42,395 nucleotides of DNA from Actinomycetota bacterium (GCA_002721755.1 PBLL01000007.1:1-42395), one strand, 5' to 3'. Shown: positions 6,625 to 15,806, counted from the first letter of the stretch. Made by a program: numbers and translations. The notes: a model not told the origin generated them from the sequence alone.

Positions 6625-9600
6625 TTGAATGTGAACAAAGTAGATGTCGTGACTGCATTAGTAATAGTTGAATCCCCAGCGAAGGCGAAAACCATCGAAA
6701 AGTATTTGGGCGATGGTTATGTTGTCGATTCTTCTGTGGGGCATATACGTGATTTGGTAAGTCCTAAAGATGTACCAGATGACAAAAAAGAATGTTTTGG
6801 AAAATTGGGAATCGATGTGTGTCACGATTTTGAACCTCTTTACGCAGTTAGCTCAAATAGTAAAAAACAAGTGGCGCAATTAAAAAAGGCTCTTAAAAAA
6901 GTAGATGAACTTTATCTTGCAACTGATGAAGATCGCGAAGGTGAAGCTATTGCATGGCATTTGCTTGAAGTTTTGAATCCGTCAGTACCGGTAAAAAGAA
7001 TGGTTTTCAATGAAATTACTAAGGAAGCTATTACTGAAGCTTTAGAGAATACACGTGATTTAAGTGACGACTTAGTCGAAGCACAAGAGACACGTAGAAT
7101 TCTGGATCGAATTTATGGATTTGAACTTTCAAACGTAACCCGCAAAAAAGTAGGTGGAGGTGCATCTGCCGGAAGAGTCCAGAGTCCTGCTACGAGACTT
7201 GTTATCGAACGAGAACGTGAACGAATGAGATATGTAACTGCTGGCTATTGGGGATTGAAAACAGAAGCAATTACAGATAGTGGCGAGTCTTTTTCAGCTC
7301 GGCTATTAGAAATAGATGGTCTCCGGATAGCAACTGGTAAAGATTTTAATGAAAAAGGAAATTGGGATTCTGACTTAGTAAGTGTTCTTGATGAAAATGC
7401 TGCTAATGACTTGTCTTCTTTATTAGAACAAAAAACTTTACAAGTTGTTTCTGTTGAGCCAAAACCTTATAGAAGGCGTCCGGCGTCACCATTTACAACA
7501 TCTACTTTTCAACAAGAAGCTGGAAGAAAACTTCGTTTTTCAGCTAGTCGTGCAATGGGGATAGCTCAGAGTCTTTACCAAAATGGTCACATAACTTATA
7601 TGAGAACCGATAGTACAACTCTTTCAGATACAGCGATTTCTGCTGCACGTAAGACTATAGAGAGTTCTTTTGGTGTTAATTATCTGCCAAGCGAGGCGCG
7701 TTTATATAAAAACAAGACACGGAATGCTCAAGAAGCTCACGAAGCCATTCGTCCGGCGGGTGAAACTTTTAAATTGCCTGATGAATTATCAAAAGAACTG
7801 TCAAAAGACGAGTTTTTAATTTATGAAATGATTTGGCAGAGGACAATAGCTTCACAGATGACAGATGCTGTAGGTGAAACCGTAAGTGTAAAACTTGAAG
7901 GAGCAGTTAAAAATGATAAAAGCGATCAGGAAAAGTCTTTAGTCTTTTCTTTGTCAGGTACCGTGATTAGTCATCAGGGTTTTCGTCAGGTTTATATTGA
8001 GGATGTCGATGAAAATGAATCCGATGAAGAAAATTCTTCGGGAGAAGAGCAAGTTTTGCCTGAGGTAAAAGTAGGGCAAATAGTTAGTGTTACTAACTCA
8101 ATCCCAGAGGGTCATGAAACCAAACCTCCAGCAAGATATACAGAAGCATCGCTAGTAAAAAGACTTGAAGAAGAAGGTATTGGTAGACCAAGCACATATG
8201 CAGCCATTCTTGGGAGAATTATTGAACGCGGATATGCATGGAAAAAAGGCACAGCTTTAATTCCGACTGTTAAAGGATTTGCAGTAACGCAACTTTTGGA
8301 AGCCCATTTTCCTAAGTTGGTTGATTATAAATTCACAGCAGAAATGGAAGTCGCACTCGATGATATTTCAAACGGCATGTGGGAAAAGACTGCATATTTG
8401 AAGGCTTTTTATTTTGATGGACTTGACGGAGATATAGGACTTCATACAAAAGTAGTCGAAAGAGAAGATGAAATTGACCCGAGGGCAGTTTGTGGTGTTT
8501 CTTTAGGAGAAACACCAGAAGGGCATGCAGTCTATGCAAGATACGCAAGGTCTCCTTATGTTGAGTACCGAGATGACACTGCTGGAGTTCCAGAAGATTT
8601 ACCTCTTGATCAGCTAACAGTTGAAAAAGCGCTTGAGTATATCAATGCTCCTCCTGATAGAGAGTTGGGTATTGACCCAGAAACAGGATTACCAGTTGTT
8701 GCAAAGCAAGGGAGATTTGGACCTTATGTGTCACTGGGAAGGTTTCCGCAATGGCCCAAAGCTTCATCACGTGAAGGAAAGTTGTATCGATTACCTCACC
8801 ATTTAAAGGTCATGAAGGTAGCTATTGCGTACTTAAAAATTTCTATTTCACCGGAAGATGATGATTCGGTTTTACGAGTCATTAATTCTCCTAAACGAGG
8901 AATAGGCAAAAGTTCTTTGGATAAAGCAAAGTCATTTGCAGAAAGTAACAGGGTAAGTCTTTTTGATGCATTAGAGCAAAATGAGAAATTAGAAATAAAA
9001 GGCGCAGTGTTGAAAAGTATTCAGAGTTTTACAGATTTCTGCCGATCTTTGTCAACATTAGATTCCCTTATACCAGCCGATCTATTAATCCGTATTTTTG
9101 AAGATTCTGGTTATAAGAAGGAAATATTAGGTGCTAAGAATTCTGAATCACAATTGAAAGTTTTTGAAGAGCTAATTGAAGTTTTGAAAGAATTTGAAAC
9201 CATCGAACAAGTGGTTGCAGAGTTAGATCGTTTTGAGGAACTAAAACAGCAACCGAAACCGAAGACCTCCTCTCTTTTTGACACTATGACTTTGGAAAGA
9301 GTCACTTTTGCGGATGCTATGCAACTTCTCAGCCTTCCTAGAACAGTAGGAAAGGATCCCTCTGATGATCTAGAAATAACAGTTCAGAATGGTCCGTATG
9401 GTCCTTACTTAAAGAAAGGTTCGGAGACGAGGAATATTGCGACTGAAGAAGAATTATTAACAATTTCTTTAGAACAGTGTTTAGATCTACTTGCTCAACC
9501 CAAGAAATTCGGTAGAAGAGCAGCTAAACCTCCTTTAAAGGAATTGGGCGTAGATCCAGTTTCAGAAAAACCTATTCTTTTGAAGGATGGCCAATGGGGA

Positions 9601-9714
9601 CCTTATGTGACCGACGGTTCAACCAATGCGAGCCTCCAGTTAGGCGATTCAGTTGAGGAAATTACTGATGAGAGAGCCGTTGAGCTGTTAGCTGAGAGAA
9701 GAGCAAAAGTTTGA
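6625..9714 (+). CDS. topA: DNA topoisomerase I with an inserted UvrD/PcrA 2B-like domain
   Basis: This type IA topoisomerase relaxes negative supercoils through a 5'-phosphotyrosine intermediate. The Toprim domain begins LVIVESPAKAKTIEKYLG (12-29) and includes the acidic DEDREGEAIAWH (101-112). The active-site tyrosine is Y325 in GHITYMRTDSTTLS. The C-terminal repeats are actinobacterial in type: QGRFGPYVSLG (695-705), NGPYGPYLKKG and DGQWGPYVTDG, with LLSLPRTVG between them. Between YVSLG and KTSSLFDTMTLERVTF, where relatives have a short linker, there are about 160 additional residues (718-876) resembling the UvrD/PcrA 2B subdomain. Total length is 1029 aa against roughly 850-950 for relatives. 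The start is ambiguous: TTG 6625, GTG 6631 and GTG 6649 are in frame and none has a strong RBS. Confidence 0.95.
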   Translation: MNVNKVDVVTALVIVESPAKAKTIEKYLGDGYVVDSSVGHIRDLVSPKDVPDDKKECFGKLGIDVCHDFEPLYAVSSNSKKQVAQLKKALKKVDELYLATDEDREGEAIAWHLLEVLNPSVPVKRMVFNEITKEAITEALENTRDLSDDLVEAQETRRILDRIYGFELSNVTRKKVGGGASAGRVQSPATRLVIERERERMRYVTAGYWGLKTEAITDSGESFSARLLEIDGLRIATGKDFNEKGNWDSDLVSVLDENAANDLSSLLEQKTLQVVSVEPKPYRRRPASPFTTSTFQQEAGRKLRFSASRAMGIAQSLYQNGHITYMRTDSTTLSDTAISAARKTIESSFGVNYLPSEARLYKNKTRNAQEAHEAIRPAGETFKLPDELSKELSKDEFLIYEMIWQRTIASQMTDAVGETVSVKLEGAVKNDKSDQEKSLVFSLSGTVISHQGFRQVYIEDVDENESDEENSSGEEQVLPEVKVGQIVSVTNSIPEGHETKPPARYTEASLVKRLEEEGIGRPSTYAAILGRIIERGYAWKKGTALIPTVKGFAVTQLLEAHFPKLVDYKFTAEMEVALDDISNGMWEKTAYLKAFYFDGLDGDIGLHTKVVEREDEIDPRAVCGVSLGETPEGHAVYARYARSPYVEYRDDTAGVPEDLPLDQLTVEKALEYINAPPDRELGIDPETGLPVVAKQGRFGPYVSLGRFPQWPKASSREGKLYRLPHHLKVMKVAIAYLKISISPEDDDSVLRVINSPKRGIGKSSLDKAKSFAESNRVSLFDALEQNEKLEIKGAVLKSIQSFTDFCRSLSTLDSLIPADLLIRIFEDSGYKKEILGAKNSESQLKVFEELIEVLKEFETIEQVVAELDRFEELKQQPKPKTSSLFDTMTLERVTFADAMQLLSLPRTVGKDPSDDLEITVQNGPYGPYLKKGSETRNIATEEELLTISLEQCLDLLAQPKKFGRRAAKPPLKELGVDPVSEKPILLKDGQWGPYVTDGSTNASLQLGDSVEEITDERAVELLAERRAKV
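8776..9252 (+). other. UvrD/PcrA helicase 2B-like segment inserted in TopA
   Basis: TopA residues about 718-876 match the helicase consensus in order. KVAIAYLKISISPEDDDS (731-748) corresponds to the helicase AYLR..NPxDDxS. VLRVINSPKRGIGKSSLDKA follows the highly characteristic RIINxPKRGIG.xSL.K. Then come SLFDAL, GYKKEILGAKNSESQL and EELIEVLKEFE, matching helicase GYREML..E..EAQ and ELL.VAKEFE. The match stops just before where helicase motif V (TLHAAKG) would begin. No Walker A, Walker B or other ATPase motif is present, so it cannot act as a helicase motor. Frame is kept on both sides. This is alignment from memory of family motifs, not a database search. Confidence 0.82.
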
Positions 9715-9765
9715 TGATCAATAGAAAAGGAATTATTTAGATTTCGGTTTTAAATAGGGGCAACT

Positions 9766-11181
9766 GTGAGTCTTGAAAATAAAGAAAATGACGAGAAACG
9801 TTTTTCCTCCAAAGTTGCTTATTTCACAAATAAAGCATTTGACTCACCGAGTTTTTTCAGACTTTGGATTGCTCAGGTTGTATCAGCGACAGGCGATTGG
9901 CTTGGTCTATTAGCCATAAGTATTTTGGCTATAAGGGTTGGCTCTGGGAATGAAGGAGCAGCTTTAAGTCTCGTATTAGGGGCTCGGATTGCACCAGGTT
10001 TTTTCTTCGGTCCTTTAGCAGGTGTTTTTGTTGATCGGTGGGATCGTAAGAGGGTCATGATTTTTTGTGATATTGGAAGAGCGATAGTGATGATGATTCT
10101 TCCATTTGTTAACAATTTAATAGGACTTTTTATCGCTTCTTTAATACTTGAAGCTTTAACTATGTTGTGGTCTCCAGCGAAAGAAGCTTCTGTCCCAAAT
10201 TTGGTTTCTGAAAAATTTCTAACAAGTGCAAACTCTTTATCGCTTGTCGCAGCTTATGGAACATTCCCTTTGGGGGCAGGTCTAATGGCCTTATTTGGTC
10301 GTCTTTCAACTGCGTTATTTGATTCGAGTTGGGCAGACAACATAAGACTTGATGATATGGGTTTGGCGTTTTACGCTAACGCAGTTTCATTTTTGTTGAC
10401 AGCTCTACTTATTTCGACACTTGATCTACCAAAAAATCGGAATGTGGAAAAGACAGACAGTCAAGGAGTGAAAAAATATTTGGCTGATCCAATTAATGAA
10501 TTAAAGCATGGTTGGCAATTCGCTTTTATAAATCCTGTTGTCAGAACCGTTAATGCAGGATTAGCCACAGCCATGCTAGGAGCTGGAATGGTTATTCCTT
10601 TAGGGGTTATCTACGCTGATGAATTACTGGGCGCAGGTAAATCAGGTTTCGGTGTTTTATTGACCGCTTTGGGTTTTGGTGTTGGCGCGGGTGTTCTTCT
10701 TGTTTTCTTTTTCAGAAAAAATATAGACAAAGAAAGAACATTCACGCGAGTTCTTTTCGGAGCAGGAATTTCTTTATTTGCAACTGTTTCTACTGGTCAA
10801 ATCCATTTTGCGATGACAATGTTATTTATCGGAGGCATCTGTCTCGGCGTGGTTTATGTGGTCGGATTTACTCTCTTGCATGAAAATGTTGAAGACAATA
10901 TGCGTGGACGTATTTTCGCAACTTTTTATTTACTTGTTCGAGCATGTGTTTTGTTGGCACTAGTAGTCGGTCCACTAATAGAAGATGGTTTAGACAGACT
11001 CTCAAGTGTTCTATGGGATCGTAATATCGAGGTAGCCGGATTGGAAATAGCTTTGCCCGGTGTGAGAATAAGTTTGTGGCTCGCAGCCTTAATTGTCTTT
11101 TCTGCTGGAGTTTTATCTAAGGTTTCATTAAGAGCTGGTGAGACAAAGAGTTTGCCTGAAATTAATGGGGAGAGGAATTAG
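9766..11181 (+). CDS. Major facilitator superfamily transporter (MFS_3 / EntS-like)
   Basis: This 471-aa integral membrane protein has about twelve hydrophobic segments. It shows the MFS loop 2-3 signature PLAGVFVDRWDRKRVMIFCDIGRA and an N-terminal FFRLWIAQVVSATGDWLG, typical of the group containing enterobactin exporter EntS and macrolide efflux proteins. A central soluble stretch (NRNVEKTDSQGVKKY) joins the two halves. The substrate is unknown. GTG 9766 has AGGGG about five bases upstream. Its stop codon TAG shares a base with the GTG start of tmk, so translation of the two is probably coupled. Confidence 0.88.
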   Translation: MSLENKENDEKRFSSKVAYFTNKAFDSPSFFRLWIAQVVSATGDWLGLLAISILAIRVGSGNEGAALSLVLGARIAPGFFFGPLAGVFVDRWDRKRVMIFCDIGRAIVMMILPFVNNLIGLFIASLILEALTMLWSPAKEASVPNLVSEKFLTSANSLSLVAAYGTFPLGAGLMALFGRLSTALFDSSWADNIRLDDMGLAFYANAVSFLLTALLISTLDLPKNRNVEKTDSQGVKKYLADPINELKHGWQFAFINPVVRTVNAGLATAMLGAGMVIPLGVIYADELLGAGKSGFGVLLTALGFGVGAGVLLVFFFRKNIDKERTFTRVLFGAGISLFATVSTGQIHFAMTMLFIGGICLGVVYVVGFTLLHENVEDNMRGRIFATFYLLVRACVLLALVVGPLIEDGLDRLSSVLWDRNIEVAGLEIALPGVRISLWLAALIVFSAGVLSKVSLRAGETKSLPEINGERN

Positions 11182-11795
11182 TGCCGGGACATTTCATCAC
11201 AGTAGAAGGCCCTGATGGTTCAGGAAAATCAACTCAGGCTCGTCTTCTAGCGGAACATCTTGGTGCTATATACACAAGAGAACCAGGCGGAACCAAACTT
11301 GGAGAAAAACTTCGGAACATGGTGCTAGACCCTAACAGCGAAGCGCTTTCAGATCATGCTGAAGCTTTAATGATTGCAGCTGCAAGAGCTCAACATGTCG
11401 AAGAAGTTGTGATACCGGCAATAGAACAAGACAAAAATGTCGTAAGTGATAGGTTTATCGAATCTTCAGTTGCTTATCAGGGTTATGGTCGTGGATTAGG
11501 TCCAGAAAAAATTTTAGAGATTTCATTATTCGCGACACAAAACTTGCAGGCAGATTTAATTGTTTTAATTGATATTGATGCTCCACTTGCGGCAAATAGG
11601 CGCGGTAAAAATTTAGATCGTATTGAAAAAGCTGGTGACGATTTCCATTCTCGTGTTATGGATGCATACAGAATGATGGCTTCTGATGATCCGGGGCGTT
11701 GGGTAGTAATCGATGGTTCAGGGACAGTTAATGAAGTATCTAGAAAAGTTATAGCTGGAGTTGAATCACGACTAGGAAAGCATGCAAGAGACTGA
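11181..11795 (+). CDS. tmk: Thymidylate kinase (dTMP kinase)
   Basis: The enzyme phosphorylates dTMP to dTDP with ATP for DNA synthesis. The 204-aa protein has the P-loop EGPDGSGKST near residues 9-18, the YTREPGGTKLGEKLR segment, and the DRFIESSVAYQGYGRGLG motif that contacts dTMP. A lid region with arginines (ANRRGKNLDRIEKAG) follows. The GTG start overlaps the stop of the MFS gene by one base, and the 3' end overlaps holB by 14 bases. The tmk-holB pairing is common in bacteria and supports both calls. Confidence 0.96.
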   Translation: MPGHFITVEGPDGSGKSTQARLLAEHLGAIYTREPGGTKLGEKLRNMVLDPNSEALSDHAEALMIAAARAQHVEEVVIPAIEQDKNVVSDRFIESSVAYQGYGRGLGPEKILEISLFATQNLQADLIVLIDIDAPLAANRRGKNLDRIEKAGDDFHSRVMDAYRMMASDDPGRWVVIDGSGTVNEVSRKVIAGVESRLGKHARD

Positions 11796-12837
11796 TCTTT
11801 GGACTTTTGTAAAAGGACAGGGACAAGCTGTCGATTTTTTAAAAAAAGCTGTAAATGCACCTGTACATGCCTATCTTTTTGTTGGTCCGGAAGGTGCAGG
11901 TAGAGAGGAAATAGCAAGAGTTTTTTCAGGTTCTATTTTTGCTGAATATGAAGAAGGCAACAATCTTGATAGATGTAAAGATTTGGCTTGGAGAGGTATT
12001 CATCCTGATTTGTCAATAATTGAACCTGAAGGCCGAGGTTTAAGAGTTTCTGATGCACAGAGAATAATTACTGAAAGTTCACGCTCTCCAGTTGAATCTC
12101 AAAAGAAAATTTTGATTGTAAATCGCTTTGATACTGCTGAACCTGAAGCAGTCGCGAGCTTGCTAAAAACTATAGAAGAACCATCACCAACCACAATTTT
12201 TATACTTTTAGCAGAGACTATTCCAGATTCACATATCACAATTTCTTCTAGATGTGTCAGGGTTGATGTGCCTGCTATGACAGTTGAAGCACTTGCTGAT
12301 CTATTGAAAAATGAAGGGATTCCAACAGAAGAAGCAGTTCTTTTATCAGAAGCTTCTGCAGGTAATCTCGGCAGAGCGCGTTTACTGCAAGAGGATGCTT
12401 CATTTACTATTCGACAAGAAGCATGGAGAACTTTGCCGGATCGTTTAGACGGAAGCGGAGCTGCGGTATCTATTGCTGTTGAAGAATTGCAGAAAATGAT
12501 TGATGATGCTCAATCTCCGCTTACTGACCGTCATAATCAAGAATTAGAACATCTTGTTGCACAAGAAGAGGTTTTTGGAAGTCGCGGTTCGGGGCGACAA
12601 GAAGTTATTGAACGTCACAGACGCGAAATTCGTCGTTTACGTGATGATGAACTGCGATTCGGCTTAGCCACACTTAGCAGAAGGTATAGAGATTTAGGTA
12701 TTGAAAATAAAAATTCTGGTGGTTTAGATGCTGTTGGAGTAATTACTGGAGCGGCATCAGAGTTAATGAGAAATCCAAATGAACGGTTATTTTTACAGGC
12801 CCTTTTTTTGAATTTATCAGTAAAGATTGAGGCTTAA
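11782..12837 (+). CDS. holB: DNA polymerase III delta' subunit
   Basis: This is a clamp-loader subunit that helps place the sliding clamp on primed DNA. The 351-aa AAA+ fold has a P-loop-like FVGPEGAGREE in which the usual lysine is R41, as expected for the non-hydrolysing delta' subunit. The conserved SSRC (155-158) serves as the arginine-finger region, and IEEPSPTTIFIL is typical of the family. The zinc-binding module normally present near residue 65 has been reduced: only C65 and C158 are visible. It starts inside tmk and overlaps the convergent PEP-utiliser gene by 4 bases. Confidence 0.92.
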   Translation: MQETDLWTFVKGQGQAVDFLKKAVNAPVHAYLFVGPEGAGREEIARVFSGSIFAEYEEGNNLDRCKDLAWRGIHPDLSIIEPEGRGLRVSDAQRIITESSRSPVESQKKILIVNRFDTAEPEAVASLLKTIEEPSPTTIFILLAETIPDSHITISSRCVRVDVPAMTVEALADLLKNEGIPTEEAVLLSEASAGNLGRARLLQEDASFTIRQEAWRTLPDRLDGSGAAVSIAVEELQKMIDDAQSPLTDRHNQELEHLVAQEEVFGSRGSGRQEVIERHRREIRRLRDDELRFGLATLSRRYRDLGIENKNSGGLDAVGVITGAASELMRNPNERLFLQALFLNLSVKIEA

Positions 12838-14489
12838 GGAAGTTCAATAATTGTCACAGTTCCATTATTGCCATCTACTTGAATCAAAGCTCCGTCAGGT
12901 ATCCTTTCAGCAGCTTGATGCACGCTAACCACACAAGGAATTCCAAATTCTCTACTGACTATTACCGAATGACTCATAGGAGCCCCCACATCGACTACAA
13001 CTCCAGCAGCAGGAATGAAAAGTGGCGTCCAAGCTGGATCTGTAATTGGAGCTACCAGAATTTCACCTTGTTCCAATCCGCGAGGATCTCCCGGATCAGT
13101 TACTATTTTTGCTCTACCGGTTATTTCACCAGGACTACCTGAAAGTCCAGTTAAGGTTTCACCGATTTGAACAGGCTTAACGGAACTAGTTTTCTTATTC
13201 CATTCAGAAATAGGAGGAACTTCCCCATTTACTATGAACGGTTCTTCGAGAGAGGAGAGTAATTCGAAATCTTTCCGTCTTTGAGCGATGGTTTTTTTAA
13301 AGGAGTTTGGATCTTCTAGAAAATCATCGAGTTCATCATTTAAAAGAAGAAAAATATCATTCGCCTCTTCTAAGTAACCTTCGTTAGTCATTCGTTCACC
13401 CAATTCATAAATCGGCAATCTAACTTCGTGGATAGCCATCATTTGAGTTAGTTTCGTTCTTTCGCGTGTTGGCACAAATATTTTAGAAACTCTTAAACCT
13501 GTTTCTAACAATTCCAGTGCTTCATCATTGCCGGCTAAAGCTTCTCGTGCTTGTTTTTCGGCGGCTAAACGGTCAGCAGCTGCTTGTGCTTGTTTTGAAG
13601 ATGGTGAAAAATTGTCGTCAACTTTTCTCATTGCATCTATGGCTGCAGTAACCGGATTTGGGTCAACTTCCCAAGTGGGGTTTGCAGCATCCCATTCTCC
13701 TGGTCCGCGGCATCCATGTTCTTTTAGAAAAGATTCGAATTTATTTGCGAATTCCGAAGAATTTTTTTCTAGACGACTTAGTTCCCAAATATCAACTGTC
13801 ATAGGTACAGAGTCAATCCCATCAAGACCTGAAATAAGTCGTCCGGACAAACTAGGATCTATTTCTGCACATACCTGACTTAGCAACCCTGGTCCAACCG
13901 CTGATGCAGTTCCATAGACATAATATGGTTCAAAAAATTCACGGATATATGAAGTGACAGAACGAGCTCTATTAATCAAATCTTCGTTTGAAAGGGTTTT
14001 CAGATCTGGTCTATTTTCACGGAGTTCAAGAATTGTTTTCCTGTCCTCCATTAGTTCCTGAGGTTCTTCAGCAATTGTCATAATCCACCCCATAGTGGCT
14101 TCAATTTGTTCTTCTAATTCAGGTCTTTTGTCATCCGGGTGAGGAGTATGAGGAACAACATCAGGATGAGAACCCAACAAAATGTCATCCATTTGTTGAG
14201 CAGACATTCCTGGACTACGTTCCCCCACTAATCTGATTAATGACATGTTGAGATATACATAACCACCGAAACAAGCAATGAAATCGGGTTGATCATGATT
14301 TATTTCATCAGGTGCAGAAGATCCCCATCTAAAGTGACCATTCATCCAACCAAAAGCAACGCCGGCTCCCCAAACTAAATCCCATCCAAGAGGACTACAT
14401 GGGTTAGGCATAATCTCACCAACATTTGACCTTGTGTACATAGGGAAACGTTCGCTTGGCGCCCAATCGGTTATCCATTTTTCATCCAT
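12834..14489 (-). CDS. PEP-utilising enzyme, swivel (mobile) domain protein without ATP-grasp
   Basis: The C-terminus (about 440-551) is a phosphohistidine swivel domain of the PEP synthase, PPDK and rifampin phosphotransferase type. The phosphorylatable histidine is H507 in GAPMSHSVIVSREFGIPCV. The N-terminal 430 residues begin with a TRSNVGEIMPNPCSPLGWD motif like that found in rifampin-phosphotransferase relatives; they are helical and charged. No ATP-grasp nucleotide-binding domain is present, so a complete phosphotransfer cycle would need a separate partner, and none is encoded nearby. The product is 551 aa. The gene may share a transcript with the AlaX gene upstream, with a 9-base gap. 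The substrate is unknown. Confidence 0.85.
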   Translation of the reverse strand: MDEKWITDWAPSERFPMYTRSNVGEIMPNPCSPLGWDLVWGAGVAFGWMNGHFRWGSSAPDEINHDQPDFIACFGGYVYLNMSLIRLVGERSPGMSAQQMDDILLGSHPDVVPHTPHPDDKRPELEEQIEATMGWIMTIAEEPQELMEDRKTILELRENRPDLKTLSNEDLINRARSVTSYIREFFEPYYVYGTASAVGPGLLSQVCAEIDPSLSGRLISGLDGIDSVPMTVDIWELSRLEKNSSEFANKFESFLKEHGCRGPGEWDAANPTWEVDPNPVTAAIDAMRKVDDNFSPSSKQAQAAADRLAAEKQAREALAGNDEALELLETGLRVSKIFVPTRERTKLTQMMAIHEVRLPIYELGERMTNEGYLEEANDIFLLLNDELDDFLEDPNSFKKTIAQRRKDFELLSSLEEPFIVNGEVPPISEWNKKTSSVKPVQIGETLTGLSGSPGEITGRAKIVTDPGDPRGLEQGEILVAPITDPAWTPLFIPAAGVVVDVGAPMSHSVIVSREFGIPCVVSVHQAAERIPDGALIQVDGNNGTVTIIELP

Positions 14490-14498
14490 ATTTGCCTT

Positions 14499-15221
14499 TC
14501 AGGAATCATGCACGACAAAACGGATTCTTTTGAACCCCTTGCCTTTTGATTCAGTCTTTACAACCTCTATCCGTCCTACTTGCGATGTCGAAGAGACGTG
14601 GGTTCCTCCATCAGCTTGCTTATCAAGACCAACAATATCGACAATTCTAATTTCTTTAACAGATTCAGGAACGAGATTAATTTTTGTTCTAATTAGATCA
14701 CGGTCAAGAATAGCGTTTTCTCTAGCTAAAAAAGAAACTTCAATTGGTCTGTCTTTGGCAATTTCCTCATTACATAAATGTTCTACTTCAGAACCAAAAT
14801 CTGATGAAATTTCGTCCATTTCGAAGTCCATTCTCCCAGTCAGTGCATCCATATTCCCGCCAGTAACAACACGCTTCCATTTTTTCCACATAACACCGCA
14901 AAGAATGTGCATTGCCGTATGGGTACGCATCATTTGACGTCTTCTTTCTTCATCTACTTCACCAGTGATGTGTGTCCCAATTGTTGGTATTGGGCCAGCT
15001 AATATGTGCCAAATTTTTTCATCAACAGTCCTTACATCAATAACGGAAGCAGCTCCGTCTTTCCACAGCAAATGACCAGTGTCATGGGGTTGTCCACCGC
15101 TTGTTGCATAAAAGGCAGTCCGATCGAGTTGAATCCTAGATTCATCCACTTCTGTGACCACAGCTTCGAAGGAACGGAGTTCAGCATCGCGTAAATATAG
15201 TTTTTCTGTTATTTCATTCAT
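14499..15221 (-). CDS. AlaX-like alanyl-tRNA editing hydrolase
   Basis: This free-standing editing-domain protein (240 aa) is related to the second half of alanyl-tRNA synthetase. Such proteins remove mis-attached Ser or Gly from tRNA-Ala. The N-terminal barrel shows DRTAFYATSGGQPHDTGHL (33-51). The metal-binding pair is HTAMH (H101, H105), and the second half-site is ADGGTHV (D204, H208). In the usual CGGTH motif the first ligand is cysteine; here it is aspartate. Its start overlaps the 3' end of the membrane-anchored hypothetical gene by 8 bases, so the two are probably coupled. Confidence 0.87.
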   Translation of the reverse strand: MNEITEKLYLRDAELRSFEAVVTEVDESRIQLDRTAFYATSGGQPHDTGHLLWKDGAASVIDVRTVDEKIWHILAGPIPTIGTHITGEVDEERRRQMMRTHTAMHILCGVMWKKWKRVVTGGNMDALTGRMDFEMDEISSDFGSEVEHLCNEEIAKDRPIEVSFLARENAILDRDLIRTKINLVPESVKEIRIVDIVGLDKQADGGTHVSSTSQVGRIEVVKTESKGKGFKRIRFVVHDS

Positions 15222-15690
15222 TTTTTTCCGTATTAATTAAGATTCTTAATTCTCCTTTAACAACTTGCCATGTAAGTTGTTCAAGGTCAGTACCATCCGG
15301 AGGAAATTTATTTGTAGGATCACATGAATTAAAAAAATTTGAATTGTCATAATCCCACTGTGTTAAACATGAATCAGCTTGTTTTGGCACCTGAGCTAAG
15401 AATGTAAACCATCCGGTTTGAGGGTCAGTGCCCGTGTGGGTGACCCATATTGGCCTATCACGACCAAGCAGATCTGGGAAAAGAACCGGACCATTCGAAG
15501 AGATTTCATTAGATAGATTGAGCGCATCGATACCACGAAAATCATCATCGCCTAAGCGAATTTCTATTGAATCTGAAGATTTTGATATTGAAAGAAGGAT
15601 AAACAAACATGCTAGAGCAGCAACTATTCCAGCAATGCCGACAACAGTTGCTTTTACAACGTTTATGCGAATTCCGTGGGCTCGTGCCAA
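15214..15690 (-). CDS. Hypothetical membrane-anchored protein
   Basis: The product is 158 aa. A basic start (MARAHGIRINVVK) leads into one membrane helix at about 14-34, followed by an extracytoplasmic domain of about 120 residues. That domain contains FPDLLGRDRPIWVTHTGTDP, two cysteines (CLTQWDYD and SCDPTNKFPPDG) that could form a disulfide, and a Trp-rich strand pattern. The single-helix anchor, length and motif spacing are loosely reminiscent of Rieske-type subunits, but the CxH cluster-binding motifs are absent. I do not recognise the family. It is the first gene of a minus-strand unit with AlaX and the PEP-utiliser protein, divergent from sucC. Confidence 0.7.
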   Translation of the reverse strand: MARAHGIRINVVKATVVGIAGIVAALACLFILLSISKSSDSIEIRLGDDDFRGIDALNLSNEISSNGPVLFPDLLGRDRPIWVTHTGTDPQTGWFTFLAQVPKQADSCLTQWDYDNSNFFNSCDPTNKFPPDGTDLEQLTWQVVKGELRILINTEKNE

Positions 15691-15806
15691 TTTTTCCTTC
15701 CCTAGTTTGGGTCTTTTCTATACTTTGCCTAGTATCACGGCCGTTTGCTATTGCAATAAATAATAATGAAGTAACAATTTTTCGGAATATACAGGAGACG
15801 AAATAA

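Noticed and set aside
11483-11917. 144-codon antisense frame over tmk/holB
   Set aside because: Both sense genes have conserved motifs across the whole stretch; the antisense product shows no family pattern.
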